A DNA stretch of 64,000 bases from Pelagimonas phthalicica (lineage in GTDB: Bacteria; Pseudomonadota; Alphaproteobacteria; Rhodobacterales; Rhodobacteraceae), in assembly GCF_004364805.1 (NCBI RefSeq), contig NZ_SOAP01000001.1, positions 1,240,001 through 1,304,000 on the forward strand, read 5' to 3'. A model generated the notes under the pieces. It had not been told where the DNA came from and searched no databases. It worked only from the letters and a program-made list of their open reading frames with translations. The position numbers were made by a program, and so were the translations under genes. Shown piece by piece: positions 17,157 through 25,720 of this stretch (position 1 is the stretch's first letter; the number at the start of each line of letters is the position of its first letter).

Positions 17157-17832
17157 GAATCTGCGAGCAGGCAGTCGGATCGTAACCATCGGAATCACCA
17201 CCATCGTGGCGATTCTGGTTCTGGCCGGTGTCATGCTGTTGCTGACCTTGCCCGATGCCAATGCGTTCAACGCCCGAGTCGAGCAGATCTTTGTGCAGAA
17301 TGACAATCTGACCGAACAGCCGGTTGTGAAACTGCTTGAGATTCTGGCGCAAAGCGGCACCGCCTTTGGTGATACGCTGACCAGCTATCGCATGGTGATC
17401 TTTGTGCTGCTGATCTTTGCCGCTGCGATGCTGATTTCGGCACTGGTGTTTTTGATCATGCTGGTCACGTTGAATCGCCGCATGGCCCAGATTGAACGGT
17501 CTGGGATCGAAGTGAGTTCGCTGGTGATTTCGCGCGCCGAAAACAAGGTCTATCTGAACACGATGGGGTTCAAACTGACCGATGCCATGATGGAAACCAT
17601 GTCTGTTCTGGCCGAGGCCCGCATGGATGATGACATCATGACCGGTGCCCAGATCGAAGCGCTGATCTCTGGCAAAGACGAAAGCGATTGCGAAGAGGCA
17701 GCAGGGGCGACCCGCATCAAGCGGCTGCGGGACGGCTTGGGCAATCAGATGGTCAGCGAATTGCTGGTCAAGAATATCGCCCGACGCGGCTATGTTCTGG
17801 CCATCGACAAGAGCGTGATCGAAGTCTCTTAA
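17128..17832 (+). CDS. Inner-membrane protein with C-terminal OmpR-like winged helix
   Basis: A 234-residue protein. Residues 20-40 and 90-120 are membrane helices, with about 45 residues between them facing the periplasm. The cytoplasmic C-terminal half resembles an OmpR/PhoB winged helix: VYLNTMGFKLTDAMMETM matches the opening strands and first helix, RIKRLRDGLG the recognition helix, and IARRGYVLAI the wing (compare TVRGVGYRL). The arrangement recalls ToxR/CadC but with the DNA-binding domain last. The start at 17128 is preferred over 17086 because AAAGGG precedes it. It overlaps the 96-residue secreted protein by 29 bases and ends in a 4-base overlap with the convergent GNAT gene. Confidence 0.7.
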   Translation: MLVSTTSVTENLRAGSRIVTIGITTIVAILVLAGVMLLLTLPDANAFNARVEQIFVQNDNLTEQPVVKLLEILAQSGTAFGDTLTSYRMVIFVLLIFAAAMLISALVFLIMLVTLNRRMAQIERSGIEVSSLVISRAENKVYLNTMGFKLTDAMMETMSVLAEARMDDDIMTGAQIEALISGKDESDCEEAAGATRIKRLRDGLGNQMVSELLVKNIARRGYVLAIDKSVIEVS

Positions 17833-18317
17833 AGCGTCTTAAACATCACCAGCGCATCCACATAGCCTTGCTCGGGGTGCAAAAACGCCTCGGGCAAACG
17901 GCCCACCACCTCAAAACCCGCCCGTTCCCAGGTGTCGATGGCTCGGGTATTGGTGGCGATGACGCTGTTAAATTGCATGGCGCGAAAACCCAGGCTGCGC
18001 GCCTGATCCAAACTATGCGTCAGCATCGCCCGCGCCACCCCCTTGCCCCGCGCTGCTGCGGCAGTGATGTAACCGCAATTGCAGACATGACTACCGCCAC
18101 CCTTAAAATTGCGCACCACGTAATAGGTGCCAAGCAACGCGCCGTCTTCTTCGGCCACAAAGGTATGTTTCTCGCCCCCGGTCCAATAGGCCAGCGTTTC
18201 CTCGGCGCTCATATCCGTATCGATGGCATAGGTATCCCCCGCAGCAAAAACCGGCTGGATCATCGCCAGAACGGCATAAACATCACCCTCAGAAAACGGG
18301 CGGATCGTGACGGTCAT
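17829..18317 (-). CDS. GNAT-family N-acetyltransferase
   Basis: A 162-residue GCN5-related acetyltransferase. It has the acetyl-CoA pyrophosphate-binding segment AAAARGKGVARAML (Q/RxxGxG/A type) and the later motif ATNTRAIDTWERAGFEVVGRLP, both characteristic. The acceptor is unknown; the sequence resembles the L-amino-acid or phosphinothricin-like acetyltransferase branch, but that is a weak indication. Monocistronic, convergent with the preceding gene. Confidence 0.85.
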   Translation of the reverse strand: MTVTIRPFSEGDVYAVLAMIQPVFAAGDTYAIDTDMSAEETLAYWTGGEKHTFVAEEDGALLGTYYVVRNFKGGGSHVCNCGYITAAAARGKGVARAMLTHSLDQARSLGFRAMQFNSVIATNTRAIDTWERAGFEVVGRLPEAFLHPEQGYVDALVMFKTL

Positions 18318-18466
18318 GTGGAGGCTTTCCTATTTTAACGCTTTCGCTTTTGTACCTTTGAGAATCTGTCTGCGTTCAAGATTCGTCAATAAGGTGTTGA
18401 TGCAAAATCGTGGACAATCCGCGTTGCAAAAGACTAAATGGGAACACCTCCAACGCGAAGTTTATT

Positions 18467-19867
18467 ATGTCAATCGATCTTGATATTTTTGTTTCCTACA
18501 AACGCGAAGAAGCGCATTTGCGTGACAAGGTGATCCGCGCGTTACAAGACGCGAATTTCACTACATTTGCTGATGCAGAAATCGACAAAGGTGAAAACTT
18601 CAACGAAGTGCTAGATCGGATGGTACGCAGCGCCAAGCTGACCTTAGTCTTATGGACCGAAGCAGCCACACGGTCTCAGTGGATCCCTAAAGAAGCCCGC
18701 CTCACCAAGAAGCTGCAGCAAGAAGCCAAGGATAAGGGTCGCGAGGTTAGCAATATCTACCTCCCAGTTTACATCGGTGATCTAGGTGCACAAATGCCTA
18801 TGGATCTTGCGGATGACCAAGGACTAGAATTTGATTCGCCGTTGAGCGAGACCGCGTTGAAGGAAATCATCTCCGAAGTCTCAAAGTTGATCGAACCTAA
18901 GGAACGTGGCGAAATCGACTCAGCCCCGACAAGTTCCTTCGCTTTGGAGCAGGATCTAAGACAATACCAATTTGCGTTGAGAGTTGATTCCGAAAAGTCT
19001 TATGAGGTCTACCTGCGAGATTTCCCAAATGGTGCGTTTGCACAAGATGCGCAAGAACGCATAAAAGCTTTGCCCCTCCCGCAAGACCTCAACAAAAAGC
19101 AGGCTAGTTGGGCGTATTTCGCGGAGGTGATGGCTTTAGGTGCAACGGTCTTGTTTCTTGTCGGTGCCATCGCATACAGTTTGCAGCTAATCGTACCAGG
19201 CTCTGCCGTTAAAGAAGCCAAGGATAGCTACGAACAAAGGCTGAACGAGCAAGAGCTAGCGAACAAATCCCGGTTGGAAAAAGCCGCCGTGGAACTGCAA
19301 AACCTGAATGCTATGGTCGAGAGCCTTGAGACCGAACGCGACCAACTTTCAGATCAGGCTTCATCTCTGAATGAAACCATCGACAAGCTTGAAACTAAGA
19401 ACCGTAATTTGAGTCTGCAAATTAGAAAGCTCGAAAGACAGGTTTCCAAAAAAACTGACGCTGACTGCCCCGACCGGTTTGGTAAAGAACGTCTATGGGT
19501 CGTCAACACTTGCGTTAACTTCGATGCCACATCTCTCAATCTAGAAAACATCGGCGACCTCACCCTCCAGGACGTCAAGAAACTGACGTTCTTAAGGAAG
19601 CTATTTTTAGATGGAGCCAGCAACATCGATTTAGAAACAATAATGAGTTTGCCTCTCACCCATCTCAGCCTTCGAAGCACCAATGTCAATGACATTGCTG
19701 CACTGGCCAATATCTCAACGCTCGAAAGCCTGAACTTGGATCCGTCGTTGATCGAAGACCTTAGCCCTATTGCCGACTTACCCAACCTCCGCGTGCTCTT
19801 TGCGCCCAATGGCAACGTTTATTTAGACAGAGATGCCGTCAAGTTTTATCAAGAATCACTAAAATAA
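18467..19867 (+). CDS. TIR-TM-coiled-coil-LRR protein
   Basis: A 466-residue protein with an unusual domain order. Residues 4-140 are a TIR domain: box 1 DIFVSYKREE, a BB-loop region around 34-45, and SQWIPKEA, where E76 sits at the position of the catalytic Glu of NADase TIRs. Residues 166-201 form a helical hairpin (YEVYLRDFPNGAFAQDAQERI) often found in TIR and caspase-like proteins of alphaproteobacteria. One membrane helix (about 216-243) is followed by a long coiled coil (about 250-340) and a short leucine-rich-repeat block (about 380-455; LTHLSLRSTNVNDIAALANI, LESLNLDPSLIEDLSPIADL). TIR would be cytoplasmic and the repeats periplasmic. G+C is visibly lower than in the neighbours, which suggests acquisition. 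The start at 18467 begins directly at the TIR; 18410 is an in-frame alternative. Confidence 0.85.
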   Translation: MSIDLDIFVSYKREEAHLRDKVIRALQDANFTTFADAEIDKGENFNEVLDRMVRSAKLTLVLWTEAATRSQWIPKEARLTKKLQQEAKDKGREVSNIYLPVYIGDLGAQMPMDLADDQGLEFDSPLSETALKEIISEVSKLIEPKERGEIDSAPTSSFALEQDLRQYQFALRVDSEKSYEVYLRDFPNGAFAQDAQERIKALPLPQDLNKKQASWAYFAEVMALGATVLFLVGAIAYSLQLIVPGSAVKEAKDSYEQRLNEQELANKSRLEKAAVELQNLNAMVESLETERDQLSDQASSLNETIDKLETKNRNLSLQIRKLERQVSKKTDADCPDRFGKERLWVVNTCVNFDATSLNLENIGDLTLQDVKKLTFLRKLFLDGASNIDLETIMSLPLTHLSLRSTNVNDIAALANISTLESLNLDPSLIEDLSPIADLPNLRVLFAPNGNVYLDRDAVKFYQESLK

Positions 19868-19896
19868 AAGGGGCAGCGCAAGTGCGCGCCCCTTTA
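19867..19896. terminator. Bidirectional terminator between the TIR gene and the formaldehyde dehydrogenase
   Basis: AAAGGGGC-A-GCGC pairs with GCGC-G-CCCCTTT around AAGT. A-rich and T-rich flanks make it usable from both sides, and the two genes converge on it. Confidence 0.75.
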
Positions 19897-19918
19897 TCTT
19901 CATTGGTTTTGCAACAGT

Positions 19919-21031
19919 TTAGAACACCACCACAGAGCGGATCGATTCACCGGCATGCATCAGGTCGAAACCCTTGTTGATGTCGTCGAGTGACAGGGTG
20001 TGGGTGATCATCGGGTCGATCTCGATCTTGCCGTCCATATACCAGTCAACGATTTTGGGCACATCTGTCCGACCACGCGCGCCGCCAAAGGCAGTACCTT
20101 TCCAAACGCGGCCAGTGACCAGTTGGAACGGACGGGTCGAGATTTCAGCACCCGCCGGAGCCACGCCGATAATAATCGACTCACCCCAGCCCTTATGGGC
20201 ACATTCCAACGCGTCGCGCATGACTTTGACATTGCCGGTCGCGTCAAAGGAATAATCCGCACCGCCCTTGGTCAGCTCTACCAGGTGCGCGACCAGATCA
20301 CCCTCGACCTCAGCCGGGTTTACAAAGTCGGTCATGCCGAACCGCTCGGCCATGGCCTTTTTGTCCGGGTTCAAATCAACACCTACGATCTGATCCGCGC
20401 CAGCCATGCGCAGACCTTGGATCACGTTCAGACCAATGCCACCGAGGCCAAAGACCACGCCCCGGCAGCCGATCTCGGCCTTGGCGGTGTTGATCACCGC
20501 GCCGATCCCGGTGGTGACCCCGCAACCGATATAGCAAATCTTGTCAAAGGGCGCGTCCTCGCGCACTTTGGCCAGTGCAATTTCCGGCAGGACCGTGTGA
20601 TTGGCAAAGGTCGAACAGCCCATGTAATGCAGAATGGGCGTGCCATCCAACATGCTGAACCGCGTGGTGCCATCGGGCATCAAGCCCTGACCTTGCGTGC
20701 TGCGGATCGCCTGGCACAGGTTGGTTTTACCCGATAGGCAATATTCGCATTCCCGGCATTCCGGTGTGTAAAGCGGGATCACATGATCGCCCGGTTTGAG
20801 CGAGGTCACGCCTTCGCCAACCTCCAGGACAACACCCGCGCCCTCGTGACCCAGAATAGCCGGGAACAACCCTTCGGGATCGGCCCCTGACAGGGTGAAT
20901 TCATCCGTGTGGCAAATGCCTGTGGCTTTGATTTCCACCAGAACCTCGCCCGCCTTGGGGCCTTCGAGGTTCACTTCCATCACTTCCAGAGGCTTGCCCG
21001 CCTCAAGTGCAACAGCTGCACGTGTCCGCAT
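19919..21031 (-). CDS. frmA: S-(hydroxymethyl)glutathione dehydrogenase / class III alcohol dehydrogenase
   Basis: Oxidises the glutathione adduct of formaldehyde to S-formylglutathione with NAD and can also reduce S-nitrosoglutathione. The 370 residues contain the catalytic zinc ligands ([24 protein letters not shown]), the structural zinc lobe [15 protein letters not shown], and the coenzyme loop [14 protein letters not shown]. The start at 21031 is set by a GGGAGG site; an in-frame ATG at 21070 is upstream of it. In roseobacters this enzyme serves oxidation of methyl groups from methylated compounds. The usual partner, S-formylglutathione hydrolase, is not adjacent. Confidence 0.93.
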   Translation of the reverse strand: MRTRAAVALEAGKPLEVMEVNLEGPKAGEVLVEIKATGICHTDEFTLSGADPEGLFPAILGHEGAGVVLEVGEGVTSLKPGDHVIPLYTPECRECEYCLSGKTNLCQAIRSTQGQGLMPDGTTRFSMLDGTPILHYMGCSTFANHTVLPEIALAKVREDAPFDKICYIGCGVTTGIGAVINTAKAEIGCRGVVFGLGGIGLNVIQGLRMAGADQIVGVDLNPDKKAMAERFGMTDFVNPAEVEGDLVAHLVELTKGGADYSFDATGNVKVMRDALECAHKGWGESIIIGVAPAGAEISTRPFQLVTGRVWKGTAFGGARGRTDVPKIVDWYMDGKIEIDPMITHTLSLDDINKGFDLMHAGESIRSVVVF

Positions 21032-21199
21032 TTGGACCTCCCATTTTAGCTTTGCCTTAACCTGCGACATTGCCGGACCACGGGCAAGCGTATTCGCGAC
21101 ACAAAGCGCGGTTCCCGCGCCATGGCGGATTTCGGGCAGGAGTTTCTTTAGGAATTGGCGCTAACCTGCATCCGCTCAAACAGAAGGTTTGAAATAGTC

Positions 21200-21769
21200 A
21201 TGGATGTACAACCCGTCGCGGGACAAATTTTTGATCCCGAAAAACATAATCACAACACGCCGAAACCGGCGCAAAATGACACGCCGACCGCCGCAGAGGA
21301 TCGCTTTGAGACCTATGTGCAAGAGGCGCATGCCCCCCCGATCGAAGAGCCTGAGCGGGTGATCGATCAGCTGCGCGAGGCGATTGACGATATCCGCAAT
21401 TTTGAGGTCAAGCTGAGCGAGCAGATCAAAGAGCTGGAGCAACAGATCGAAGCCTTGCAAGGGGCCTTGCAAACCGCCACTGGCCCCCAGGCCGAAGCCT
21501 TGACCCGGCAGCTTAATGCGCTGATGTCGCTCAAGGCCGAACTGATGCAGGAATTGGTTCTGGCCCAGACGCAGCAGGGCAAAACCTCCAAGGATCAGGG
21601 CGGCGGCTCCGGACAGGATCTGACCCAAGAAACCTTGTTGACCGTGTTCAACCTGCGCGCCGAGGCCGATCCGTCCCTTGATCCGCGACAGGTGAAGAAC
21701 ACGCAATTGGCACGTGAATTGTCCGGTGATGCGTCTGAACCGCGCCTCTTTAAGGATGACCACGCATAG
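21200..21769 (+). CDS. Coiled-coil protein, function unknown
   Basis: A 189-residue hydrophilic protein with no signal or membrane segment. Residues about 55-125 form an uninterrupted coiled coil (VIDQLREAIDDIRNF ... LEQQIEALQGALQ). The flanks are low-complexity and likely disordered. The start at 21200 gives MDVQPVAGQIFDPE; a start at 21155 would be in frame but lacks support. It lies directly before the SOS box of imuB, in the place where imuA often sits, but shows no RecA/SulA-like features, so it is not read as ImuA. Confidence 0.65.
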   Translation: MDVQPVAGQIFDPEKHNHNTPKPAQNDTPTAAEDRFETYVQEAHAPPIEEPERVIDQLREAIDDIRNFEVKLSEQIKELEQQIEALQGALQTATGPQAEALTRQLNALMSLKAELMQELVLAQTQQGKTSKDQGGGSGQDLTQETLLTVFNLRAEADPSLDPRQVKNTQLARELSGDASEPRLFKDDHA

Positions 21770-21817
21770 GGATCCGTTCCGGCGCAGAGGACTCGACTCA
21801 GCAAGCAAGGCAAATTA

Positions 21818-21832
21818 GAACAAATAGAGAAC
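21818..21832 (+). promoter_or_regulatory. SOS (LexA) box of imuB
   Basis: GAAC-AAATAGA-GAAC is a perfect match to the alphaproteobacterial LexA site GAAC-N7-GAAC. It ends 33 bases before the imuB ATG, so imuB is expected to be LexA-repressed and damage-induced. Confidence 0.85.
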
Positions 21833-21865
21833 AAAATCATCCTCTGTCGATTCTCTGCCTGCCCC

Positions 21866-23521
21866 ATGCCACATCGTCGCATCCTGTCGCTTTGGTTTCC
21901 CCGCCTTGGGGTTGATCGCCTGATCCGGGCGGAACCACATTTGCTGGGCAAACCTTTGGCCGTGATCCGCGATGAAGGGCAGGCACAGATCCTGTCCTCC
22001 CTGTCACCAGAGGCGGCGAAGCTGGGGCTGCATCTGCGCCAACCCCTGCGCGATGCCTATGCCATGTGTGGCGACCTGATCACCCGCCCCCAATCCGAAC
22101 GGCAAGAGGCGGCTTTTCTCGGGGTGCTGCACCGCTGGGCGGGCAAGTTTTCCCCTTGGGTCGCCGCCTCGCCCCCGGATGGGCTGGTGATCGATCTGAC
22201 CGGCTGCGCCCATCTGTTCGGCGGAGAGGTGGCGCTGGCGGAACAGGTGGCGCTGGATTGCGCCGATCTGGGGCTGACCGTCCGCCTTGGCATCGCCGAT
22301 ACATTGGGGGCTGCCTGGGCTCTGGCGCGGTTCACGGCGCAGGACACACAGGCACATCGCTCCGGTGATGCCATCGATCAAGAGGCCCGCGCCACCCGCT
22401 CCCGGGCGGGTAAGCGGCGGCATTGGACGCGCGGCGGCGCGGCCCCGCACATCTCCACCGGCCCCGCCTTGCAAGAGCGCATCGCGCCCATCGGCAAAAG
22501 CTGGCAGGTGCTTTCGCCTCTGCCCATCGCCGCGCTGCGGCTTGAACCGCAGATGGTGGAGCAACTGAACCGGCTGGGCCTGCGCCGGGTGGGTGACCTG
22601 ATGGGGCAACCCCGCGCCGGGCTGGCCCGCCGCTTTGGGCGTGGGTTGGTGGATAAGCTGGATCAAGCGCTTGGCAGCGCGCCTGAGCCGATCTCTCCCG
22701 CCCCGCCACCCGAACGCTTTTCGGTGCGCATGTCCTTTCCCGAGCCTATCGGGCTTGAGGCGGATGTGGTCGCCGGGTTGGAGCGGATGCTGGAGCAGCT
22801 CTGTGCCAAGCTCAAGACCAAGGGGCGCGGGGCGCGGGTGCTGCGCATCGAAGCACATCGCTGCGATGGGCTGATGGAATGGCAGATGGTCAGCGCGGCG
22901 GTGGCCAGCACCTCCCCCCACAGGCTGATGCCCTTGCTGAAGATGAAACTGCCCGGGATCGAGGCTGGCCCGGGCATTGATATGCTGCGGCTTGAGGCGG
23001 TGGGCCATGACCCGCTGCATGACCGCCGCATGGCCGGACACAAGGCCGCCGCCGAACGCGGCAAGCAGCGCAAGGATCAGGGGGCCGCGCTTGAGGATCT
23101 GCTGGGCCGATTGGGCGCGCGCATCGGCATGGAGGCCATCACCCGCCGCCATCCAAGCAGCAGCCATATCCCCGAGAAATGCGCCACCACTCTGGCAGCG
23201 GCCTGGTCGGAACCGGCGCGGGACTGGCCCAGCCCACCAACCCCGCGCCCCCTATTGCTATGGCCGCCAGATGCGGTCACCGCCCCCGATCACCCCGACC
23301 TGCCCAAAGGCTTCCAATGGCGCGGACGGCGCTTTGTCACCACGGGGGCGTCGGGGCCCGAACGGATCGCCCCGGAATGGTGGCTGGATGAACCAGCCTG
23401 GCGCAGCGGGGTGCGCGATTATTGGCAGGTCGATACCGATCACGGCGACCGGCTCTGGCTGTTTTACGCCCATGGCGGCGCGCTGTCCTCGGGGTGGTTC
23501 TGTCAGGGCAGCTTTGCCTGA
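21866..23521 (+). CDS. imuB: ImuB, inactive Y-family polymerase of the SOS mutasome
   Basis: A 551-residue Y-family-like protein that brings DnaE2 and the beta clamp together. The opening RILSLWFPRLGVDRLIR and the segment DGLVIDLTGCAHLFGGE are typical of ImuB, in which the Y-family catalytic acidic residues are not conserved. The C-terminal signature GPERIAPEWW ... WLFYAHGG ... GWFCQGSFA is diagnostic. It is controlled by its own SOS box. No imuA precedes it, and dnaE2 lies more than 10 kb away, whereas the three are often one cassette in proteobacteria. Confidence 0.93.
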   Translation: MPHRRILSLWFPRLGVDRLIRAEPHLLGKPLAVIRDEGQAQILSSLSPEAAKLGLHLRQPLRDAYAMCGDLITRPQSERQEAAFLGVLHRWAGKFSPWVAASPPDGLVIDLTGCAHLFGGEVALAEQVALDCADLGLTVRLGIADTLGAAWALARFTAQDTQAHRSGDAIDQEARATRSRAGKRRHWTRGGAAPHISTGPALQERIAPIGKSWQVLSPLPIAALRLEPQMVEQLNRLGLRRVGDLMGQPRAGLARRFGRGLVDKLDQALGSAPEPISPAPPPERFSVRMSFPEPIGLEADVVAGLERMLEQLCAKLKTKGRGARVLRIEAHRCDGLMEWQMVSAAVASTSPHRLMPLLKMKLPGIEAGPGIDMLRLEAVGHDPLHDRRMAGHKAAAERGKQRKDQGAALEDLLGRLGARIGMEAITRRHPSSSHIPEKCATTLAAAWSEPARDWPSPPTPRPLLLWPPDAVTAPDHPDLPKGFQWRGRRFVTTGASGPERIAPEWWLDEPAWRSGVRDYWQVDTDHGDRLWLFYAHGGALSSGWFCQGSFA

Positions 23522-23578
23522 CGTTCCCGAGGTTCTGAAACAGCGCGTCCTGGCGCAAAATTTTTTGCAAAAATTTTC

Positions 23579-23612
23579 GCCCCTCTCCCCCTCAGCGCTG
23601 GCCAAGAGGGGC
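23579..23612. other. Palindromic stretch between imuB and serB
   Basis: GCCCCTC pairs with GAGGGGC across about 20 bases. Just before it, AAAATTTTTTGCAAAAATTTT (23557-23577) is a near-perfect AT-rich palindrome centred on GC. Either could end imuB transcription, but there is no clean stem plus T-run. Confidence 0.4.
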
Positions 23613-23670
23613 ATCCCATGCCAAAACCCGCCGCGAATGAGCCCCAATAGCTGCCCAAGGTGCCTGACCC

Positions 23671-24534
23671 ATGCTGATCGTCTCTCTCATCGCCAAACCC
23701 GGCACTCTCGACACCGCGCTTGTTGATAACCTGCGCAATGCCTGGGGCGGCGGGGTCGCGGTTTGGCTGTCCGAGGGTGAGGCGGCGGAATTCCCGCTGG
23801 CGCAAGCGCCGGAGAATTTCGATGAGGTGCGCGCCTCTCTCCTTGATCAGGTCGACCTGAACATCTTCCCCGAGGCCGGGCGCAAGAAGCGCATGGTTCT
23901 GGCGGATATGGACAGCACCATGATCCAGCAGGAATGCATCGACGAGCTGGCCGAAGAGGCCGGCGTTGGTGCCCATGTCAAAGACATCACCGCCCGCGCC
24001 ATGAATGGCGAGCTGGATTTCGACGGGGCACTGATCGAACGCGTTGCCTTGCTCAAGGATCTGCCCGAAAGCGTGATCGACACGGTCGTTGCCAATCGCA
24101 TCACCCTGATGCCCGGCGGCAAGACTTTGTTGGCAACGATGAAACAGGATGGCGGCTATGCGGCGCTGGTTTCGGGCGGGTTCACCGCCTTTACCTCGCG
24201 CGTCTCACAGATGCTCGGCTTTGACGAAAACCGCGCCAATACATTGCTCGTTGCGGATGGAAAGCTGACCGGTGAGGTGGGCCGCCCGATCCTGGGGCGC
24301 GAGGCCAAGGTCGAGGCATTGGAACAGATCACCGCCAAACTCGGGATTTCCGAGGCTGATGTGGTCGCAGTCGGCGATGGGGCCAATGATCTGGGCATGT
24401 TGACCCGCGCCGGAATGGGCGTGGCTTTGCACGCCAAACCCAGCGTGCAAGCGCAGTGTAACCTGCGGGTCAATCACGGCGATCTGACCGCCCTGCTCTA
24501 TTTGCAAGGCTATGCCAAGGCAGATTTCGTCTAA
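23671..24534 (+). CDS. serB: Phosphoserine phosphatase
   Basis: Releases serine from O-phosphoserine, the last step of serine biosynthesis. The HAD catalytic motif is VLADMDSTMI (nucleophile and acid aspartates in DMD), motif II is ALVSGGF, and motif III with the Mg site is VGDGANDLGML. The N-terminal 70 residues form the small ACT-like domain of longer bacterial SerB proteins. At 287 residues it is of normal size. It converges on the asparaginase gene with only 10 bases between. Confidence 0.95.
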   Translation: MLIVSLIAKPGTLDTALVDNLRNAWGGGVAVWLSEGEAAEFPLAQAPENFDEVRASLLDQVDLNIFPEAGRKKRMVLADMDSTMIQQECIDELAEEAGVGAHVKDITARAMNGELDFDGALIERVALLKDLPESVIDTVVANRITLMPGGKTLLATMKQDGGYAALVSGGFTAFTSRVSQMLGFDENRANTLLVADGKLTGEVGRPILGREAKVEALEQITAKLGISEADVVAVGDGANDLGMLTRAGMGVALHAKPSVQAQCNLRVNHGDLTALLYLQGYAKADFV

Positions 24535-24544
24535 GGTCAGGCCC

Positions 24545-25549
24545 CTAAGCCGCGCCGGTCAACCCAGCCACTGGCCGTATTTCCCCCGTCACCAAACCGT
24601 CCCAGTTTTTAACTGGCGGGTTGAGAAAGCGTTTCACTTCCGGGTTCGCCGCATCCAACACGCCAAGCCGCACCAGAATGGCGGCAATCGCGCAATTGGA
24701 GGCACGGGTCGCCCCATCTGCAATCTTGAGCGAGATGCCGATCCCGCGTTTTGGCAGAATGGCGACGAAATAACCTTCGGCCCCTGTCTTGATAGCCAGT
24801 GGCTCCTGTGCGGCGCGCATCAGATGGGTGCAGGCGCGGGTTTCCCCGGCGACCAGTTCCGGGAAGGCCATCATCGCCTCGACCAACTGCCCCGCAGCGT
24901 TAGACATGGCGTCATTGCGCTGCCCCGCGCTGGCGAAAAAGGCCATGGCCCGCGCCATGCCATGCATGGTTGTGGCAAAATTCGGGGCCGAGCAGCCGTC
25001 AATGCCAAAACCCGGGCTCTCCATCTGGGTCACGTCTTCAAACGCATCCCGCACAGACACCTGCACCGGATGGCTGGGATCGACATAATTCGCACCCGCC
25101 CCAAGATGTTTGGTCAAGGTCAGAAACCCGGAATGCTTGCCCGAGCAATTGTTATGAACGCGGCACGGGGTTTCGCCGTCACGGATCATCTGGAACCTCA
25201 ACTCCTTATCGCGCGAGGCTTCGGTCCCGCAGATGAGATCGCCGTCCCCTAGGCCGAGATCCGCCAGCCAGGTATTGACCGCCTGAACATGCAAAGGTGC
25301 CCCCTGGTGCGACGCACAGGCAAGAGCCAGCCGATCCGGACCGATGCCATAGGCTTGGGCGGCCCCGGACATGACCAAAGGCAGGGCTTGAATCATCTTG
25401 GCAGAGCTTCTGGGCAACACAATTGTCTCAGGATCGCCCCAGGCCTCAATTATACCACCTGTGCTATCACAGATGACCGCATGCCCCATATGTTGGCTTT
25501 CCAAAAATGGCCCACGGTGGATTTCGACCAAAGCTTCGGCTGCACACAT
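24545..25549 (-). CDS. L-asparaginase, Rhizobium etli type II family
   Basis: A 334-residue protein of the asparaginase family first described from Rhizobium etli, unrelated to the E. coli enzymes. Conserved stretches include the RSSAKMIQALPLV segment with a candidate nucleophilic serine, CASHQGAPLHV, the CRVHNNCSGKHSGFL motif with the cysteine and lysine of the zinc site, and GIDGCSAPNFA. It would hydrolyse asparagine to aspartate and ammonia. The start at 25549 has a GAGGAAAC site; the open frame extends to 25675 without similarity. It is divergent from the IalB-family gene. Confidence 0.85.
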   Translation of the reverse strand: MCAAEALVEIHRGPFLESQHMGHAVICDSTGGIIEAWGDPETIVLPRSSAKMIQALPLVMSGAAQAYGIGPDRLALACASHQGAPLHVQAVNTWLADLGLGDGDLICGTEASRDKELRFQMIRDGETPCRVHNNCSGKHSGFLTLTKHLGAGANYVDPSHPVQVSVRDAFEDVTQMESPGFGIDGCSAPNFATTMHGMARAMAFFASAGQRNDAMSNAAGQLVEAMMAFPELVAGETRACTHLMRAAQEPLAIKTGAEGYFVAILPKRGIGISLKIADGATRASNCAIAAILVRLGVLDAANPEVKRFLNPPVKNWDGLVTGEIRPVAGLTGAA

Positions 25550-25720
25550 CCTAGTTTCCTCATTGCTAAGCAATAATCTGCCAACAGGGCTTTTCGTTTT
25601 TGGTTTTTTCAGGCTATTGTCCCGCCGTCGAGAGAAAAAAGTCGCGCGCTGTCTTTGGAACAAAAGATCTGGCACAAGCGCGGCAAGAGTGAAGAGGCTA
25701 GACAGCTGGAGGCTGCAGGA

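Noticed and set aside
21200-21769. Coiled-coil gene before imuB as a divergent ImuA
   Set aside because: No RecA/SulA-like Walker or core motifs, and the SOS box lies between it and imuB, so the two are not one SOS operon.
22004-23167. 387-residue minus-strand frame opposite imuB
   Set aside because: Antisense to conserved ImuB sequence with no protein features.
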